DNA from: Elymus sibiricus
Lineage: Eukaryota; Streptophyta; Magnoliopsida; Poales; Poaceae
DNA: 64,000 nt
NCBI GenBank assembly: GCA_039707655.1
Contig: CM077670.1
Location: 145,370,001-145,434,000, forward strand
Direction of reading: 5' to 3'
Positions 12,347-24,961 of this stretch are shown here, piece by piece. The stretch's first letter is position 1. Each line of letters starts with the position of its first letter. The notes beneath the pieces were generated by a model. The model made no database searches and was not told the DNA's origin. It was given only the letters and a program-made list of their open reading frames with translations. Made by a program: the position numbers and the translations under genes.

Positions 12347-14206
12347 TTGATCACTATGAAGAATTTGAAAGACGCTAAGACCAAGATTGTACCCTCTAAG
12401 ATAAGGGGAGGTAAGGAACTGCCATCACATTCTGCACTTGATTCACCTTCTGTTTTAAGTAGGCTTGCGACACCGCCACCTCCTATTCACTCTGATATGT
12501 CGCAAGTAATTTATGATACTACTTCTGCTATAAATGAAACTTGTGATGATGCTAGTACTCTGCTTGATAATACTGTGCCACTAGGTGAATTTTTTGATGA
12601 ACAAATTGCTAAAGCTAAAGAAATTGAGAATGCTAAAACTGATGAAAATTATGATTCACCTATTATGCCTAGCTCTCCTACTAGAGTTGAAATGCCTAAG
12701 ATACCTGATGGTTATGTTATAGATGGAGAGACAGCCAGAGAAATTCTTGCTTGTAATGATAGAGATGATGTTAATAAATTACTGGTTAAGTTGAAAGAAA
12801 AGTCTATGATGGAGAGAATGAAATATGATCCCAAGTTTGCTACCTCTCCTACCTTTGTTACCGATAAGGATTTTGAATTCTCTGTCGATCCTGAGTTAAT
12901 TACTTTGGTTGAATCTGATCCGTTTCATGGTTATGAAACTGAAACTGTTGTGGCACACCTTACTAAATTGAATGATATAGCCACCCTGTTTGCTCATGAG
13001 GAAAAAATTCGTTACTATTACATTCTTAAGTTGTTTCCTTTCTCACTAAAGGGTGATGCTAAGAAATGGTTTAATACTCTTGCTCCTGGTTGTGTGCGTA
13101 GTCCCCAGGATATGATATATTACTTCTCTAAAAAATATTTTCCTGCTCATAAGAAACAAGCTGCCTTACAGGAAATATTTAACTTTGTACAAATTGAAGA
13201 AGAGAATCTCCCTCAAGCTTGGGGGAGGCTTCTCCAATTACTTAATGCGTTGCCTGATCATCCTCTTAGGAAAAATTAAATACTTGATATTTTTATAATG
13301 GACTAACCGATGTGTCTAGGGACTACCTAGATAGTTGTGCTGGTTGTGTTTTCAGGGAACGAACTGTTGAACAGGCTGAAGAACTATTGAATAATATATT
13401 AAAGAATGCCAATGATTGGACACTTCCTGATCCACTGCCCAAACCAACTCCAAAGAAGAGAGGTATTCTATTCCTCAGTCCTGAAGATATGCAAGAGGCA
13501 AAGAAATCAATGAAAGAAAAGGGTATTAAGTCTGAAGATGTTAACAATTTACCACCTATTGAAGAAATACATGGGCTCGACACCCTGACACAGGTAGTAG
13601 AGGTAAATTCTCTTATTAGATTTGATGAAGGTGATATTCCTTATAATAAATCTACTAGTCAATGCATGGATGAATTTGATAATTAGATTGTTAAGCAAGA
13701 ACACTTTAATATGTATGTTAGCAATCAATTAAAATGTAATGCTTTCATGATATATCGTTTGAGTGATTTGATGTTTAGAATTGCTAATGATGTTAATGGC
13801 TTAAGTAAACATTCGTCCATGGTTCATACCCAGTTAGAACAAATTGCTAAGTCACAAAATGATTTGCTTATTGAGATGAATAACAAAATGAATGAACGTG
13901 TTGTTAGAGTTGTTACTAGAGGAGGTAGAATGACTCAGGGGCCTATGTATCCTGAAGGTCATCCTAAAAGAATTGAACGAGATTCTCAGAGAAATAATAT
14001 TGATGTCCCTAGTTCATCTAAGAAGAAAAAGAAAAAGAAAAATGATAGGACTTTGCATGCTTCTAGTGAACATGAGATAGAAAAACCTCCTAATAATCAT
14101 AATGATGTTTCTATTTCTGATGCTGAGACACAATCTGGTAATGAACACCCATTTAATGATAATGATAATGATGTTCATGTTGATGCTCAACTAGATTGTA
14201 GGATCG
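12347..14206 (+). pseudogene. S1 gag
   Basis: Gag forms the virus-like particle. It is open from the ATG at about 12347 to a stop at 13277-13279, with a retrotransposon-gag core (KLFPFSLKGDAKKWF, YYFSKKYFPAHKKQ) at residues about 225-280. After a short broken stretch the reading resumes at 13312-13686 and 13711-14206, with basic (RVVTRGGRM) and Lys-rich segments and an Asn/Asp-rich tail. The last residues before the junction are VDAQLD; what follows from 14207 is C2 LTR sequence read through. Two or three disabling stops; no zinc knuckle before the break. Confidence 0.75.
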
Positions 14207-14505
14207 AAAGTATGTCTAGAGCGGGGTGATTAGACTACTTGACCAAATAAAAATCTATCCTTTTCCCAATTTTAGTTGTGGGTAGATTTTAGCAAGTACA
14301 CCAAGTCAAGTATCACCCTACACATGCAATTCTAAGAGTGTAGCAACGGAAAGTAAAACACTGCACATGTAAGTAAAGGAGGGGTTTGGAGATTTCAAAC
14401 GCAATGAAGACACGATGATTTTTGGCGTGGTTTTGATAGGTGGTGATATCGTACGTCCATGTTGATGGAGGCTTCAACCCATGGAGGGAAACGGTTGCGC
14501 GAGTC

Positions 14506-16049
14506 TGCTACTTGTGGACTATGTTGGGATTTCCCCGAAGAGGAGGGGGTGATGCAGTATACTAGAGATAAGTATTTCCCTCAGTTAAGAACCAGGTTAT
14601 CAATCCAGTAGGAGAACCAGTCAAAATCCTTTAGCAGCACCTACACACACAAAAGCAAACACTTGCACCCAACGCAAATAAGAGGGTTGCAATCCTCTTA
14701 GAGGTTATTTGCAAGGATTAATTTTGATAGTCATAGATAGATAAAGGAAAATACTAAATAAAATAAAAGTAAATAAATTGCAGCAAGGTATTTTTAGTTT
14801 TCTTTTTGTATTTAAAGTAGACCCGGGGCCATAGTTTTCACTAGAGGCTTCTCTCTCGAACACATAGCATACGGTGGGTAAAGAAATTACTGTTGGGCAA
14901 TTGATAGAAAAGCAAATAATTATGACGGATTCATGGCAATGGTCATGTATATAGGCATCATGTCCGAGACAAGTAGACCGACTCCTGTCTGCATCTACTA
15001 TATTACTACACCCATCGACCGCTATCCAGCATGCATCTAGGGTATTAAGTATGAAACAAAGTAACGCCTTAAGCAAGATGACATGATGTAGACAAAGTAA
15101 ACTCAAGCAATATGATTAAACCCCATCTTCTAATCCTTAATGGCAACAATACAAATACGTGTCATGTCCCTTTCGGTCACTGGGATTGAGCACCGCAAGA
15201 TTGAACCCATCACAAAGCACCTCTCCCATTGCAAGATAAACCAATCTAGTTGGCCAAACCAAATCGATAGATCGGAGAGAAATACAAAGCTATAACAATC
15301 ATGCATAAAAGAGTTCAGAGAAGACTCGAATATTTATCATGAATAATCTGATCATAAACTCACAATTCATCGGATCCCAACAAACACACCGCAAAAGAAG
15401 ATTACATCGGATAGAACTCCAAGAACATCGAGGAGAACATGGTATTGAAGATCAAAGAGAGAGAAGAAGCCATCTAGCTACTAGCTATGGACCCGTAGGT
15501 CCGTGGTAAACTACTCACACATCATCGGAAGGGCAGCAAGGTTATTGTAGAAGCCTTCCATGATCGATTCCCCCTCCGGCAGACTACCAAAAAAGGCCTC
15601 CAAATGGGATCGCGGAAGAACAGAGGCTTGCGGTGGCGTAAAAGCTATTCGGGATGACTCTCTATTGGTTTCCGAATATTTGAGAATTTATAGAAGTGGA
15701 ATTAGGTCAAATGGAGCCACAAGGGCCCCACAAGGCATCAGGGCGCGCCCCCTGGGGCCGCGCCTGGTTGCCTTGCGGAGGCTTCGTGAACCTTCTGGCC
15801 TCCTCTCCAAGTCTCCAGGGTCTCTTTTGTCCACAAAAAAATCTCCAAAAAGTTTCGTGGCATTTGGACTTCATTTGATACTGATTCCCGGAAAAACCAA
15901 AAACAAGCATAAAACAACAACTCGCACTGGGCACTATGTTAATAGGTTAGTCCCAAAAAATGATATATAATTGCATATAAAAACATCCAAGATTGATACT
16001 ATAATAGCATGGAACAATCAAAAATTATAGATACGTTGGAGACGTATCA
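14506..16049 (-). repeat. W1 3' LTR (left copy)
   Basis: 1544 bp, from TGCTACTTGTGG to GAGACGTATCA, the reverse complement of a TGATACGTCTC start. It differs from the right copy by several percent and a few indels, so W1 is older than T1 or C3. Confidence 0.9.
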
Positions 16050-17368
16050 AGCATCCCCAAGCTTAATTCCTGCTCGTCCTCGAGTAGGTAAATGATAAAA
16101 ACAGAATTTTTGATGTGGAATGCTACCTAACATGTTTCATCATGTAATCTCTCTTACGGTATGAATAATAAGATCCGAATGATTCAAAGCAATAGTCAAT
16201 AGTTTGATATAAAGACATCAATACTCAGGCATACTAACAAACAATCATGCCTTTAAAAATAAAAATGCTAAAGAAAGTAATCCCTACAAAATCATATAAT
16301 CCTGTCATGCTCCATCTTCTAAAAACAAAGTATTTAACTTGCACTACCCCGATGACAAGCCGAGCAATTGGTTCATACTTTTTAACACGCTTCAGCTTGT
16401 TCAACCCCCACGCAATACATGAGCGCAAGCCATGGATATAGCACTATGTGTGGAATAGAGTGTGGCGGTAGAGATTAATAAGGGGAAGTAAAAAATAAGA
16501 AGATAGTCTCACATCACTATGGAGATGCCCATCAATTGATGTTAATGCGAGGAGTAGGGATTGCCATGCAACGGATGCACTAAGAGCTATAAGTGTATGA
16601 AAGCTCAACATGAAAACTAAGTGGGTGTGTATCCAACTTGCTTGCTCATGAAGACCTCGGGCATTTGAGGAAGCCCATCATCGGAATATACAAGCCAAGT
16701 TCTATAATGAAAAATTCCCACTAGTATATGAAAGTGACAAAATAGGAGACTCTCTATATGAAAAACATGGTGCTACTTTGAAGCACAAGTATGGAAAAGG
16801 ATAGTAACACTGCCCCTTCTCTCTTTTTCTCTCATTTCATTTTTTTTCTTTCTTTTTTTTATTTTTTTCCTTTTTTTCATGGGCTCTTTTTGGCCTTTTT
16901 TTATTTCCTCACTGGGACAATGCTCTAATAATGATGATCATCATACTTCTATTTACTTACAAGTCAAAAAAATTACAACTCCAACTAGAACAAAAATATG
17001 ACTCTATATGAATACCTCTGGCGGTGTACCAAGATGTGCAATGATACTAGCGTAACATGTATAAAAAATGATAAATGGTGGCTGAGCCACAAATACTATG
17101 TCAGCTATATGATCATGCAAAGCAATATGACAATGACGATGTGTGTCATAAAAACAGCATCAATAATACTATAATCCAAATCATCCCAAAGGCATTACTT
17201 GGCACAAACACTAATTAAAAGATAAAAATCATAATCATAACAGAGGCTACAATTGTGTAAACACACAAAACAGAAATAAAAATCAAAAATTTAAGATACA
17301 TATTGGGTTGCCTCCCAACAAGCGCTTTCTTTATAGCCATTAAGATGGGCTTAAGATTTCAATGATGC
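16050..17368 (-). other. W1 polypurine tract and non-coding internal region
   Basis: AGCATCCCCAAGC at 16050-16062 is the polypurine tract GCTTGGGGATGCT in reverse complement. No gene follows. A pyrimidine-rich run at about 16810-16905 is purine-rich on the element's strand. Confidence 0.7.
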
Positions 17369-18052
17369 TCACGTGAAAGATAATAATTGAAACACAAAGA
17401 GAGCATCATGTAACATGTGACAAACACATTTAAGTCTAACTCTCTTCCTATGCATAGGAATTTTATAGGAAAACAAATTATCAAGACAACCAATTTCTAG
17501 TGTATGCAAATAGGAAGGATGAAGCATTAATAATTTCAACACAAAGAGAGGTAATTTAGTGACATGAAGATTTCTATAACCATATTTGCCTCTCCCATAA
17601 TAATTACATGTAGGATCATAATCAAACTCAACAATATAGCTATCATATAAAGTATTCTTTCTATGATCCACATACATAAAGTTTTTATACTCTTCCAAAA
17701 TAGTGAGATTAACATCAACTAAAGTCATGACCTCTGCGAACCCACTTTTATCAAAAAATTCATAAGAATGAACACTCCTTGAATACGTGGGATTCTTTTT
17801 ACCTAAAGTTAACACTTTTACAAACCCACTTTCAATACTATTTCAACCATTATTATCAATATCATATTCATCATGAGGCTTAAATAAATTTTCAAGATCA
17901 TAAGAAGCATCACCCCAATCATGATCATTACAATGAGTAGTGGACATAACAAAATCATCATCCCCAAGCTTGTAGTTTTGCATATCATTAACACAATTGA
18001 CATTAATAGAATTTATAACAAAATCATTGCAATCATGATTTTCATTCAAGGA
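17369..18052 (-). pseudogene. W1 internal ORF, C-terminal part, unknown function
   Basis: Read from 18049 downward, an acidic Asn/Asp-rich part (KLGDDDFVM, YDLENLFKPHDEYDID) ends in a stop near 17843. The same frame set resumes at 17815 with FAEVMTLVDVNLTILEEY, IVEFDYDPTCNYYGRGKYG and a Leu-rich, Cys-containing end MHRKRVRLKCVCHMLH, stopping at 17369-17371. I know this block only as a recurrent predicted protein of Triticeae Gypsy elements; it lacks gag zinc knuckles and pol motifs. L1 splits the gene from its start (31222-31392). Confidence 0.6.
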
Positions 18053-18529
18053 TGTAACACCCCCATGTATTAGCTACAGTGATCACATTTTGATAATGCC
18101 AAGTCACCATGATTAGTAGTGCTTGATCATCATTTGCATCATATCTCATTTCAAATTCCAATTGATATTGAAATTCAAATTTAAAGTGGAAAATAAAAGT
18201 TGTTCAAATTCGAAAACAAAAATGTTCATTAAATAGCAAATAATTCATAGCTAATTATGTTAAGAAAAACAACATCACTAAAATTCACTAAGTGACCCTA
18301 CCATCATCAAAACAGTATCAAAACAGCAATAATTAGTCCATATTATTTAAATAAAAATCAAACGAAATCATTTACTCACCAAACCATTTTCTAGTAGTGC
18401 TAAATATTGCATATTACTTAATTGGCCAAGTCCCATATTTTACTAAACTTAATTCGTGCCTAAACTAATTGCAAAACAGAAACTAAAAGGAAAAAAAACA
18501 GAGAAAGAAAAGAAAGAAAAGGGAAAAGG

Positions 18530-19550
18530 CCGCGCTACTAGGCCTAAGTCACCGCGCCAGCCCAGCCCGCGCCCCACCTCTCCTTCCTACTGCTCCTCGC
18601 TCGGTCGCCCGCGCGCCTGACCGCGCCCGACGCCGGCAAGCCGTTCCCGCCGCGCGTGCTCGCCCGCGTCGCTACAGGCCACCCCTGGGGTAGATAAGAA
18701 CGCTGCCACGTCAACCCTAGCCAGCCCAAGATCTTTTCCCTCTCCCCTTCGCCCGCTTTCTTCCTCCCCGCGCAAACACCCGTCGCCGTCGCCATGTCCG
18801 AGCTCGCTACCGTGGCTACTGTCGTCCTCGTCGGCTAAGACCTCGCCAGAAGCTCCGCCTACCTCCTCTACTTCCTCTCCGCCCACGGGAACGAGTGCTG
18901 CGCCACCACCGCGACCTCCTTGAGCTCTTCTTCCTCCTACGGCTGCCGCCGCCGTGCCGTCGATTCGCCGTCGTCGAGCCGTCCCCGAGCACACTACGCA
19001 CATCTGCAGGCTCCCCGTGAGCTGCTCTACCTGCCCCTCTCCTCTCCCCCTCTCTGATGCCCCCTAGCCGCCGTCCCCGATGTGCCCGAGCTCGCCGCCA
19101 TGTAGCTCGTCGCCGGTGATCATCCGGTGACCAAATGGCCCCGCACTCGTGCCCATCGACCTCACCGCGCCGCATAGATCCTGCCTAGCTACTTTGCGCG
19201 CCCGAGAGAACCCCGCTGCCGCATTTCCGAACACGCCCGACTCCGGCCGTCTGCCGATGAGCTCGCTGTGCTCCATTCCGGCCACCCCCGCCACCACCAC
19301 TGCCACCGTTGGATGCGGCCCACCACGAGTTTTCGAACGCGAACGAAAACGCGGCAAATGGCCGTCTGTGCCGCGATCCCGAGCCTCTCCGGTGAAGAAC
19401 CGCCGCGGGAGCGCTCGCCGGCGTGATTCCGGTGCCGGCGCCGACGTGGCTGACCAGGCCCACCCCTGGGCCACTGACGTGTGGGCCCAGTGGGTCCGTT
19501 GACCTGGTCCACCTGCTGATGTGGCGGTCCCGTGTCACTGACATGCGAGC
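18530..19550. other. GC-rich island inside L1
   Basis: An abrupt change from AT-rich flanks to about 1 kb rich in CGCC/GCCG trinucleotides, with many overlapping open frames on both strands and no recognisable protein. Long chromovirus LTRs can have such a block. No gene is called. Confidence 0.5.
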
Positions 19551-19796
19551 CCCACCATTTAAATCATTATTAAAAATAAATATAATGTTAATTAAGTCAT
19601 TAATTAATTTGTTAATTAAATTAATTAGTTAATTAGCCACTGACAGGGCGGGCCCACCTGCTAATTAATTTATGTTAAGTTTAAACTAAACTCTAATTAG
19701 TCCACTGAGGATGACATGTGGGACCCACTGGTCAGATTGACCAGTCCACCGACACCGTTGACCGCTGACATCACCCCTATGTCATGCTGATGTCAC

Positions 19797-20282
19797 TGAG
19801 GGTGTCTCGGACTAGGGGGTACCCGGGCTGCCGGTCTATCTCTCATAGGCCAGGCTGGTGGGCCGCCCTCTACTCATTGATGGAAGGCCGGATTGTGGGC
19901 GACCCCGTGTATCAGAAGGAAACCTCTGAAGACTTGGCGTCTCCTCCAAGAAATAGTTGGCGTGGCTGGCATGTTTATCCCCTGATGGTAACCAACTATG
20001 TGTAACCCTAGGACCCTCTGGTGTCTATATAAACTGGAGGGTTTAGTCCGTAGAGGATCATCATATCCATTGCCTAGGGTTTAGCCCATCCGATCTCGAG
20101 GTAGATCAACTCTGTAACCTTCATACAATCACATCAATACAATCAAGCAGGACGTAGGGTATTACCTCCTCGAGAGGGCCCGAAACTGGGTAAATCGCTG
20201 TCTCTACGTTCCCTGTTACCATTGATTCCTAGACCCACAGTTCGGATCCCCTACCCGAGATTTGACGGTTTTGGTACCGACA
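19797..20282 (+). repeat. T1 5' LTR
   Basis: 486 bp, TGAGGGTGTC to GGTACCGACA. TATATAAACTGG near 20023-20034 is the likely TATA region. Confidence 0.95.
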
Positions 20283-20300
20283 TTGGTGCTTTCATTGAGA
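20283..20300 (+). other. T1 primer binding site
   Basis: TTGGTGCTTTCATTGAGA directly follows the LTR end, as in RIRE2-like Tat elements. The tRNA was not determined. Confidence 0.7.
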
Positions 20301-20328
20301 GCTCCGCCGTGGGTCACCAAGGATCAAT

Positions 20329-22455
20329 GGCTCGCCTTCTCATCAGTGATGGAATCCGCAGCGGGGACATCTTCGTTCCCGTAAATCTTATCGGTCACCT
20401 TGACCAGGTCGGTAGCTTCGCCCCTGAGTAGGAAATCAGGTTCGGTGGCCTTGAGTACGTCGCCGATGCTCGAGGCGATCTGGTCCTTACTGGGTTCTCG
20501 GCTTTACCTGGGGAGCCTACCAATCCCGAGGCCTTGACCTCGGATTCCCTCCCCGTTCCTATCCCCGGGCCGGGCCTCAGTTCGGATCTGGCCCTGAGCT
20601 CGGGTCCAACCCCAGCGCCAGGAAACCAAGGGTCACCCTTGGCCGGACACATTCATAGTATTGGCGCGCCGGAGCCCAACTCCGACGCATGCCCAAACGT
20701 GAATCTGGTTGACCTCTCATTTTTAAGCGAGATGTTAGATCGGATCCTGAGGATGAATATCGCGGATGGCCCACCACCCACTTGGTAGCCACTGTCGAAG
20801 ATTTAACCGACATGCTGGACTACGCCTCCGAAGAGGCTGAAGACATGGACGAGGACATCGACGTCCCGCCCTACATGGAAACCTCCCTTGCCACTTCCAA
20901 TACTAGAAAGTGGATCGCCACCTCAACCTACGACGTTTACATGGTCGACACCCCGATGAATGACGGTGACAAACCAAAAAAGGACGGCGACGATCCCGCC
21001 GAAGAACCGCCCAGACGCTGACGACGGCGAGCCAGAGGGTGGGGAAAGGGCAAGGAAAATCACACAGACACGAACGGCACCGGAGATAATGAGACTCCGG
21101 ACAACTTGGGGGAGCTCGGCGATAACACGCCCGAGCAGCGACCCGACGCCCGAGAAGGGCATGAGGACCAGGGTGACCCCGAGGACCTCGACGATTCCGA
21201 GGACAGCCATTACCTCCCTCCGTCCGAAGAGGAAGATAGCCTCGGACCCGAACACTTTATCTTACCAGAGGATCCCCTGGAACAAGAGAAATTCAAGAGG
21301 CAACTCATCGCCACTGCCCGAAGCTTGAAGATGAAACAACAACAGCTAAAAGCCGAACAGGATACGCTCAACGACAGATGGACGATGGTCTTAGCTGCCG
21401 AAGAAGGCCTTGGCGATCAACGTCAGGGCCAATACAAGAGTTACCCACGGCGGCGCCTACTCCTAGAATTCGAGGATGAGGCCTTCGAGCCCATGCCTCC
21501 CAGACAAACTTACACAAACCAGCCCGACCGCACCCCTCGAGGACGAGATAGGCCGGCTGTGGAAACTGAGCTCCCACCTGCACCCCCTCGAGGACGAGAT
21601 AGAGCGGCCAGAGAAGCCGAATACCCACCTGCGCCCCCTCGAGGACGAGATAGAGTGGCCGGAGAAGCCGAACTCCCACCCGTGCCCCCTCGAGGACGGG
21701 ATAGGGCGGCCAGGGAAACCGAATACCCACTCCCGCCCCCTCGCCGAGCAGGCAAAGACCCGGTTCAACCGGACGACCAATACGATCTGCGCCCCGACCT
21801 GAACGCACGAGGGCTCTAGTCGAGATCCATCTATGGATCCACAGGATACGCACCCGTCGGACGGGACGGATACCAAGCCTGGCGCGATAGAAACGATAGA
21901 GCTCGGGAGCAGCACCGTGCCAGGATGATAACTGATCTCCGGCGCGATGTGGCCCGGGCCAGGGGCGCCGCACACCCCATGTGTTTCACTGATGAGGTGA
22001 TGCAGCATCAATTCCCTGAGGGGTTCAAACCCGTCAATATAGAATCCTACGATGGGACAACTGACCCGGCCGTGTGGATTGAGGATTTTCTCCTCCACAT
22101 TCACATGGCCCGAGGAGATGATCTCCACGCTATTAAGTACCTACCGTTGAAACTCAAGGGACCGGCAAGGCATTGGCTGAACAGCCTACCCAAAAACTCC
22201 ATCGGGAGCTGGGAAGAGCTCGAGGATGCATTCCGAGCTAACTTTCAAGGCACCTACGTCCGGCCACCGGACGCCGATGACCCGAGCCATGTTATTCAGT
22301 AGCCTGGGGAGTCAGCCTGGCAATTCTGGAACCGGTTCTTGACCAAGAAGAACCAGATCGTCGACTGCCCGGATGCCGAAATGATTGCGGCATTCAAACA
22401 CAGTATTCGGGACGAGTGGCTGGCCCGCTAGCTCGGCCAGGACAAGCCGAGAACA
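20329..22455 (+). pseudogene. T1 gag, N-terminal and core parts
   Basis: The reading is in several frames: 20329-20431, 20534-20788, 20782-21021, 21106-21819 and 21925-22302. The core (FKPVNIESYDGTTDPAVWIEDF, LPLKLKGPARHWLNSLPKNS) is a retrotransposon-gag domain at 22030-22220. A stop at 22300-22302 precedes further gag-like sequence (AWQFWNRFLTKKNQIVDCPD), then another stop at about 22430. The part before the core is acidic and carries a 17-residue repeat. The frameshifts make it non-functional as sequenced. Confidence 0.75.
21533..21745 (+). repeat. 51 bp tandem repeat within T1 gag
   Basis: Four copies plus a partial one with a period of exactly 51 bp (CTCG at 21536, 21587, 21638, 21689 and 21740). 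They encode PPRGRDR.A.E.E.P.A units of 17 residues. The frame is kept, so the repeat expanded while coding. Confidence 0.9.
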
Positions 22456-23649
22456 ATGTCCGCCCTTACCTCCCTACTGACCCACTTTTGCGCGGGTGAA
22501 GATAGCTGGTTGGCTCGTCGCAGCAACCACCCCGAAGACCGCGGCACTTCAGTGGCCCAGGACGGGAACGGAAAACCCCGGTGCAATAGGAATAATAAGC
22601 GCCGACACTCAAACAACGGCGGTGAAGCCGATGACACAGCAGTAAACGCCGGATTCAGCGGCTCGAAATCAGGACAGCGGAAAAAACCCTCTAGAGGGAA
22701 CCGGGATGGCCCGTCTGCGCTGGATAGAATATTGGATAGGCCCTGCCAGATTCACGGCACCCCTGACAAGCCAGCTAACCACACCAACCGTAACTGTTGG
22801 GTAATTAAGCAGGCCGGCAAAGTCACAGCCGAAGAACAGGGCAAGGGCCCCCGCAGCGAGGACGATGACGAACCTCGCGGGCCGAACAATGGAGGCCAAA
22901 AAAAGTTCCCTCCAGAGGTCAAAACCGTGAACATGATCTATGTCACGCATATACCAAAGAAGGAGTGGAAATGCGCGCTTCGGGACGTCTACACCTTAGA
23001 GCCGGTAGCCCCGAAATTCGACCCGTGGTCGGCTTGCCCGATCACTTTCGACCATCGAGACCATCTGACTAGTGTACGCCACGGAGGAACGGCGGCTCTG
23101 GTGCTCGACCCCATCGTGGACAGCTTTCACCTCACTAGTGTCCTTATGGACGGAGGTAGCAGCCTCAATCTGATTTACTCAGATACAGTGAAGAAAATGG
23201 GGATTGACCCGTCAAGAATCAAACCCAGCAACACCACCTTTAAAGGTGTAATCCCAGGTGTCGACGCACGCTGCTCGGGATCTGTGACATTGGAAGTTGT
23301 CTTCGGCTCGCCCGATAACTTCCGCAGCGAGGACTTGATCTTCGATATCGTCCCCTTCCGCAGCGGTTACCACGCACTCCTCGGCCGGACTGCGTTCGCC
23401 CGCTTCAACGCCATCCCGCACTATGCATACCTGAAGCTCAAGATGCCAGGACCAAAGGGCATTATTACCATCAACGGTAATACCGAGCGCTCGCTCCGAA
23501 CAGAGGAACACACGGCGGCTCTAGCCGCCGAAGTCCAAGCCGCCGAAGAAGCGTCGCAAGCCCAGTCTACTGCCAAGCTACTGGATGCACGCAAACGCTC
23601 CCGAGCTGCACCCTCGGTCCCGGAGCACTCCCACGCTCACCCCAAATAG
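22456..23649 (+). CDS. T1 gag C-terminus and aspartic protease
   Basis: An open frame of 397 residues. The first third is basic, with a C..H...H....C cluster (CQIHG...HTNRNC) near residues 97-115 that resembles the Tat gag knuckle. The retropepsin starts around residue 215 with VLMDGGSSLNLIY, where DGGS replaces the usual DSGA/DTGA; a later ALLGRTAFARF matches the protease ILGRPAL block. The frame then runs into an Ala/Glu-rich tail and stops. The usual RT is missing after it. The start used is the first Met after the upstream stop; biologically it is part of gag-pol. Confidence 0.75.
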   Translation: MSALTSLLTHFCAGEDSWLARRSNHPEDRGTSVAQDGNGKPRCNRNNKRRHSNNGGEADDTAVNAGFSGSKSGQRKKPSRGNRDGPSALDRILDRPCQIHGTPDKPANHTNRNCWVIKQAGKVTAEEQGKGPRSEDDDEPRGPNNGGQKKFPPEVKTVNMIYVTHIPKKEWKCALRDVYTLEPVAPKFDPWSACPITFDHRDHLTSVRHGGTAALVLDPIVDSFHLTSVLMDGGSSLNLIYSDTVKKMGIDPSRIKPSNTTFKGVIPGVDARCSGSVTLEVVFGSPDNFRSEDLIFDIVPFRSGYHALLGRTAFARFNAIPHYAYLKLKMPGPKGIITINGNTERSLRTEEHTAALAAEVQAAEEASQAQSTAKLLDARKRSRAAPSVPEHSHAHPK

Positions 23650-24961
23650 GTGCACGCACCCCACAGCACGGCCCACCTAGTCCCGAAGTACGTACCTCGA
23701 GTGCACAATTTCGCGCTCAAAATTCCATGGGAAGTTGTGGGGAAACATGACACAAAGACCAGGAGTCCGGCTCGACCGAGAAGTGGCCTACATATGTGTT
23801 CAAATCAACATCGACAACAGGCACCATCTAGGCCCGATCAACGTCAAACTGACATACCACGGCGACTTCTCAAAACCCTCTTCCAAGGGCTCGTCCACCG
23901 AACATTACTACTTCTGCCGAACATACAGTCAACAGCATCGCTCACACGGAAGCCTCTTGAAGAGCAAAGGCGCAGACGTGCAGCAGGGCGTAGTAGGGAC
24001 GTCAAACCACTCATAAAAGCCCTGTGTAAACATTTACTCTCAACATATTCATTTCTTCAAAAGTATCTATTAAAGTTACTTCGGCAATCCAGATTGTACG
24101 ATTGGACATCACATATTCAAAGGAAATAAAGACCAATTTTTTATGGTACTCGTGCAGTCATTCGTGTTGCATATTCCTTTCCGCCTTTTCAGCCGAAGTA
24201 AACTATTTTGATACGTCCTTTTTTTTGTAAAAGGCTAATAGACCGGGGGATCGAACATAAATCTTGCCTCAAAATTTAGCCCGGCACTTATTTTTATTTT
24301 ATGTGCCCGGCGTCGCGGATATTGCACTATATGAATCAGTTCCGAATTGCGTCTTTGGTCAATAGTTGGGTTGTCCGGCTCCTGTGTTTACCCTCTTACG
24401 TTCCACACTGTTCGGCTAAGAGGGTAAAGGGAGAACCACTGCGAGTGTACTTCTAGCTAGCCTGGTTAAGTACCTCAGTGGAGAAAGCCGAAAAATGACT
24501 GTCCCAATAAGCGAGAACTGGTCGGCGATCCGATGACTTGTGTTAAACTAAAACTGTTGGAGGTTAGTCCGTGTTACACGAAGGGTTCTCTGTTATAGAA
24601 ACCATGTGATGATGGTATCAACCGCGGCTTGTCCGAATATCACAAACACTGGGGGCTCGTCACCAGCCCCCACAGTCAAGCTCCTCTGGCTAAGTGAAAG
24701 CACTAACACCGCATAGTCTGATTGCCTGGTTTTCCGTACATACAACCGCCTCCGGGCACCGAGACGTCGGCTAAGGGTTCAAGCATTACGAGAAAACACC
24801 CCATGCAGTATTTGCAAGGGGGCTGAAGCGGACGACTGGTAACTTTTAGTTTACAAACGGTCGCACAGGAGTCAAAATTAACATTAGCAGGCACTCTTTC
24901 ACAGCCAAACAATTTGCATTCAAACAAACGTTTCAAATCCTTGGTTACAAGGAAGCTACAT
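23650..24961 (+). other. T1 deleted pol position and post-pol region
   Basis: Open frames at 23650-24129 show no RT or integrase motif. From about 24130 the sequence is non-coding, with repeated GTTCGGCT/AGCCGAA words. This is where the pol deletion lies; the exact edges need an autonomous relative. Confidence 0.55.

Larger units (their letters stand above)
10890..14206 (+). mobile_element. S1: Sabrina/Athila-like Gypsy element, 5' part
   Basis: A 5' LTR starts TGATACGTCTCC at 10890, followed by a primer binding site and a gag-like gene. The element is interrupted at 14206 by C2; the remainder must lie right of the window. It is inserted in A1, with TAAGC at 10885-10889 as the left target-site copy. 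The family name is by resemblance; the Athila-type primer site and gag support the group. Confidence 0.75.

Noticed and set aside
14207..14229. Last residues of the S1 gag frame (after VDAQLD)
   Set aside because: They are read-through into the C2 LTR, which starts TGTAGGATCG at 14207.
16810..16905. T-rich tract as a retroposon poly(A) tail on the minus strand
   Set aside because: It is interrupted by C and G, has no adjacent non-LTR element or target duplication, and lies inside the W1 internal region.
18544..19502. Long overlapping open frames on both strands in GC-rich DNA
   Set aside because: Stops are rare in GC-rich DNA. The translations are low-complexity Arg/Ala/Gly with no domain, and lie within solo LTR L1.
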